A stretch of 7,438 nt of DNA, from positions 1 through 7,438 of the forward strand of contig JAPKDN010000149.1 of assembly GCA_028822575.1 (NCBI GenBank). The letters run 5' to 3'. This stretch comes from Alphaproteobacteria bacterium (GTDB lineage: Bacteria; Pseudomonadota; Alphaproteobacteria; Thalassobaculales; Thalassobaculaceae). Of this stretch, positions 6,931 through 7,438 are shown in pieces. The notes under the pieces were generated by a model. The model searched no databases. It had not been told where the DNA came from and worked only from the letters and a program-made list of their open reading frames with translations. Positions within the stretch are counted from its first letter, which is position 1. Every line of letters begins with the position of its first letter. A program made the translations under genes and the position numbers.

Positions 6931-7438
6931 TTAGATGATCGCGTGCCGAACCCTGGCCGAAACCCATTCACTCAGCAGAACGGTAACGAAAATCACCAGA
7001 AGAATCGTTGAAACTTGGGTCCAGGCCAACGTGTTGATCGACCCGTTAAGCTGTAGCCCTATGCCGCCAGCCCCAACCAGGCCGAGGATGGCAGATTCGC
7101 GGATATTGATATCCCAACGAAACACCCCGACCCCGGCGAAGGTAGGTAGGACCTGTGGGACGATGCCATAAAGCAATTGTTGGGCCCGGCTTGCTCCTGT
7201 CGCTTCGATCGCCTCCACCTGGGTTTGGTCGATTTCTTCGATCGCCTCATACAAAAGTTTAGCACAGAAGCCGATCGAGCGAAGTCCGATCGCGATGGTA
7301 CCCGCGAGAACACCGGGTCCAAAAATAAACACCAGCATCAAGGCCCAGATCAGCGAGTTAACCGACCGCGACGAGACGATCACGAATAGCGCTGCCGCCC
7401 GGACGACCAAGTGCGGCGTGGTGTTTCGAGCAGCCAGG
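6931..7438 (-). CDS. phnE: PhnE-like ABC transporter permease, C-terminal part (cut by the window edge)
   Basis: This is the inner-membrane permease of a phosphonate/phosphite-type ABC importer; 168 residues are visible and the N-terminal part lies beyond the right edge. The frame is open to base 7437, starting with 'LAARNTTP', so no true start is inside the window. Visible hydrophobic segments are near 11-22, 28-56 and 142-158. The ABC-permease EAA loop is clear: 'VEAIEATGASRAQQLLYGIV' (74-93) followed by 'PQVLP' (94-98). The PhnE signature 'RWDINIRESAILGLVGAGGIG' motif spans 108-128 (key residues: Arg108, Asn111, Arg113, Gly119, Gly122, Gly124-125). It ends with TAA at 6933-6931, 14 bases before the dehydrogenase. 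The family call is firm; the substrate is not, since PhnE-type systems take up phosphonates, phosphite or other small phosphorus compounds, and the catabolic neighbours are not phosphonate enzymes. Its ATPase and binding protein are presumably further right. Confidence 0.88.
   Translation of the reverse strand, partial: LAARNTTPHLVVRAAALFVIVSSRSVNSLIWALMLVFIFGPGVLAGTIAIGLRSIGFCAKLLYEAIEEIDQTQVEAIEATGASRAQQLLYGIVPQVLPTFAGVGVFRWDINIRESAILGLVGAGGIGLQLNGSINTLAWTQVSTILLVIFVTVLLSEWVSARVRHAII

Overview
The window looks like chromosomal DNA from a moderately GC-rich alphaproteobacterium. That is an inference from codon use, the TAXI-type TRAP transporter and the style of the catabolic genes; there is no rRNA or other marker to confirm it. 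It holds four intact or edge-cut protein genes besides the TRAP binding protein (five in all), two decayed genes that fill what first looks like an empty 1.65 kb stretch, and a few short candidate regulatory sites.

Left part (plus strand, 126-3409): a two-gene TAXI-type TRAP transporter. A secreted substrate-binding protein is followed, with a 13-base overlap, by a fused 4TM/12TM permease. A GC-rich hairpin directly after the permease stop is a plausible terminator. The substrate cannot be read from the sequence.

Middle part (3447-5026, minus strand): no intact gene. Reading the minus strand across frames recovers almost a full-length selenium-binding protein / methanethiol oxidase homologue (SELENBP1/SBP56 family) with several in-frame stops and frameshifts. 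Its last dozen or so codons are missing, and the sequence runs straight into the remnant of a second gene, a small CoA-binding (YccU-like, COG1832) protein that has lost its N-terminal part. The plus-strand open frames here are shadows of these remnants.

Right part (minus strand, 5066-7438): a likely operon reading right to left. It contains the C-terminal part of a PhnE-like ABC permease (cut by the window edge), then a beta-hydroxyacid dehydrogenase (3-hydroxyisobutyrate dehydrogenase / tartronate semialdehyde reductase type), then a CitE/HpcH-like CoA-ester lyase. The dead SELENBP gene lies 39 bases downstream of the lyase and keeps a ribosome-binding site, so it was probably once the next gene of this cluster. 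Together the live genes suggest uptake of a small organic compound plus oxidation/reduction and carbon-carbon cleavage of an acid or its CoA thioester; the exact pathway is not determined. I found no phage, IS element, CRISPR, tRNA or defence system. The most notable content is the eroded SELENBP/CoA-binding pair and the mixed phnE-dehydrogenase-lyase cluster.
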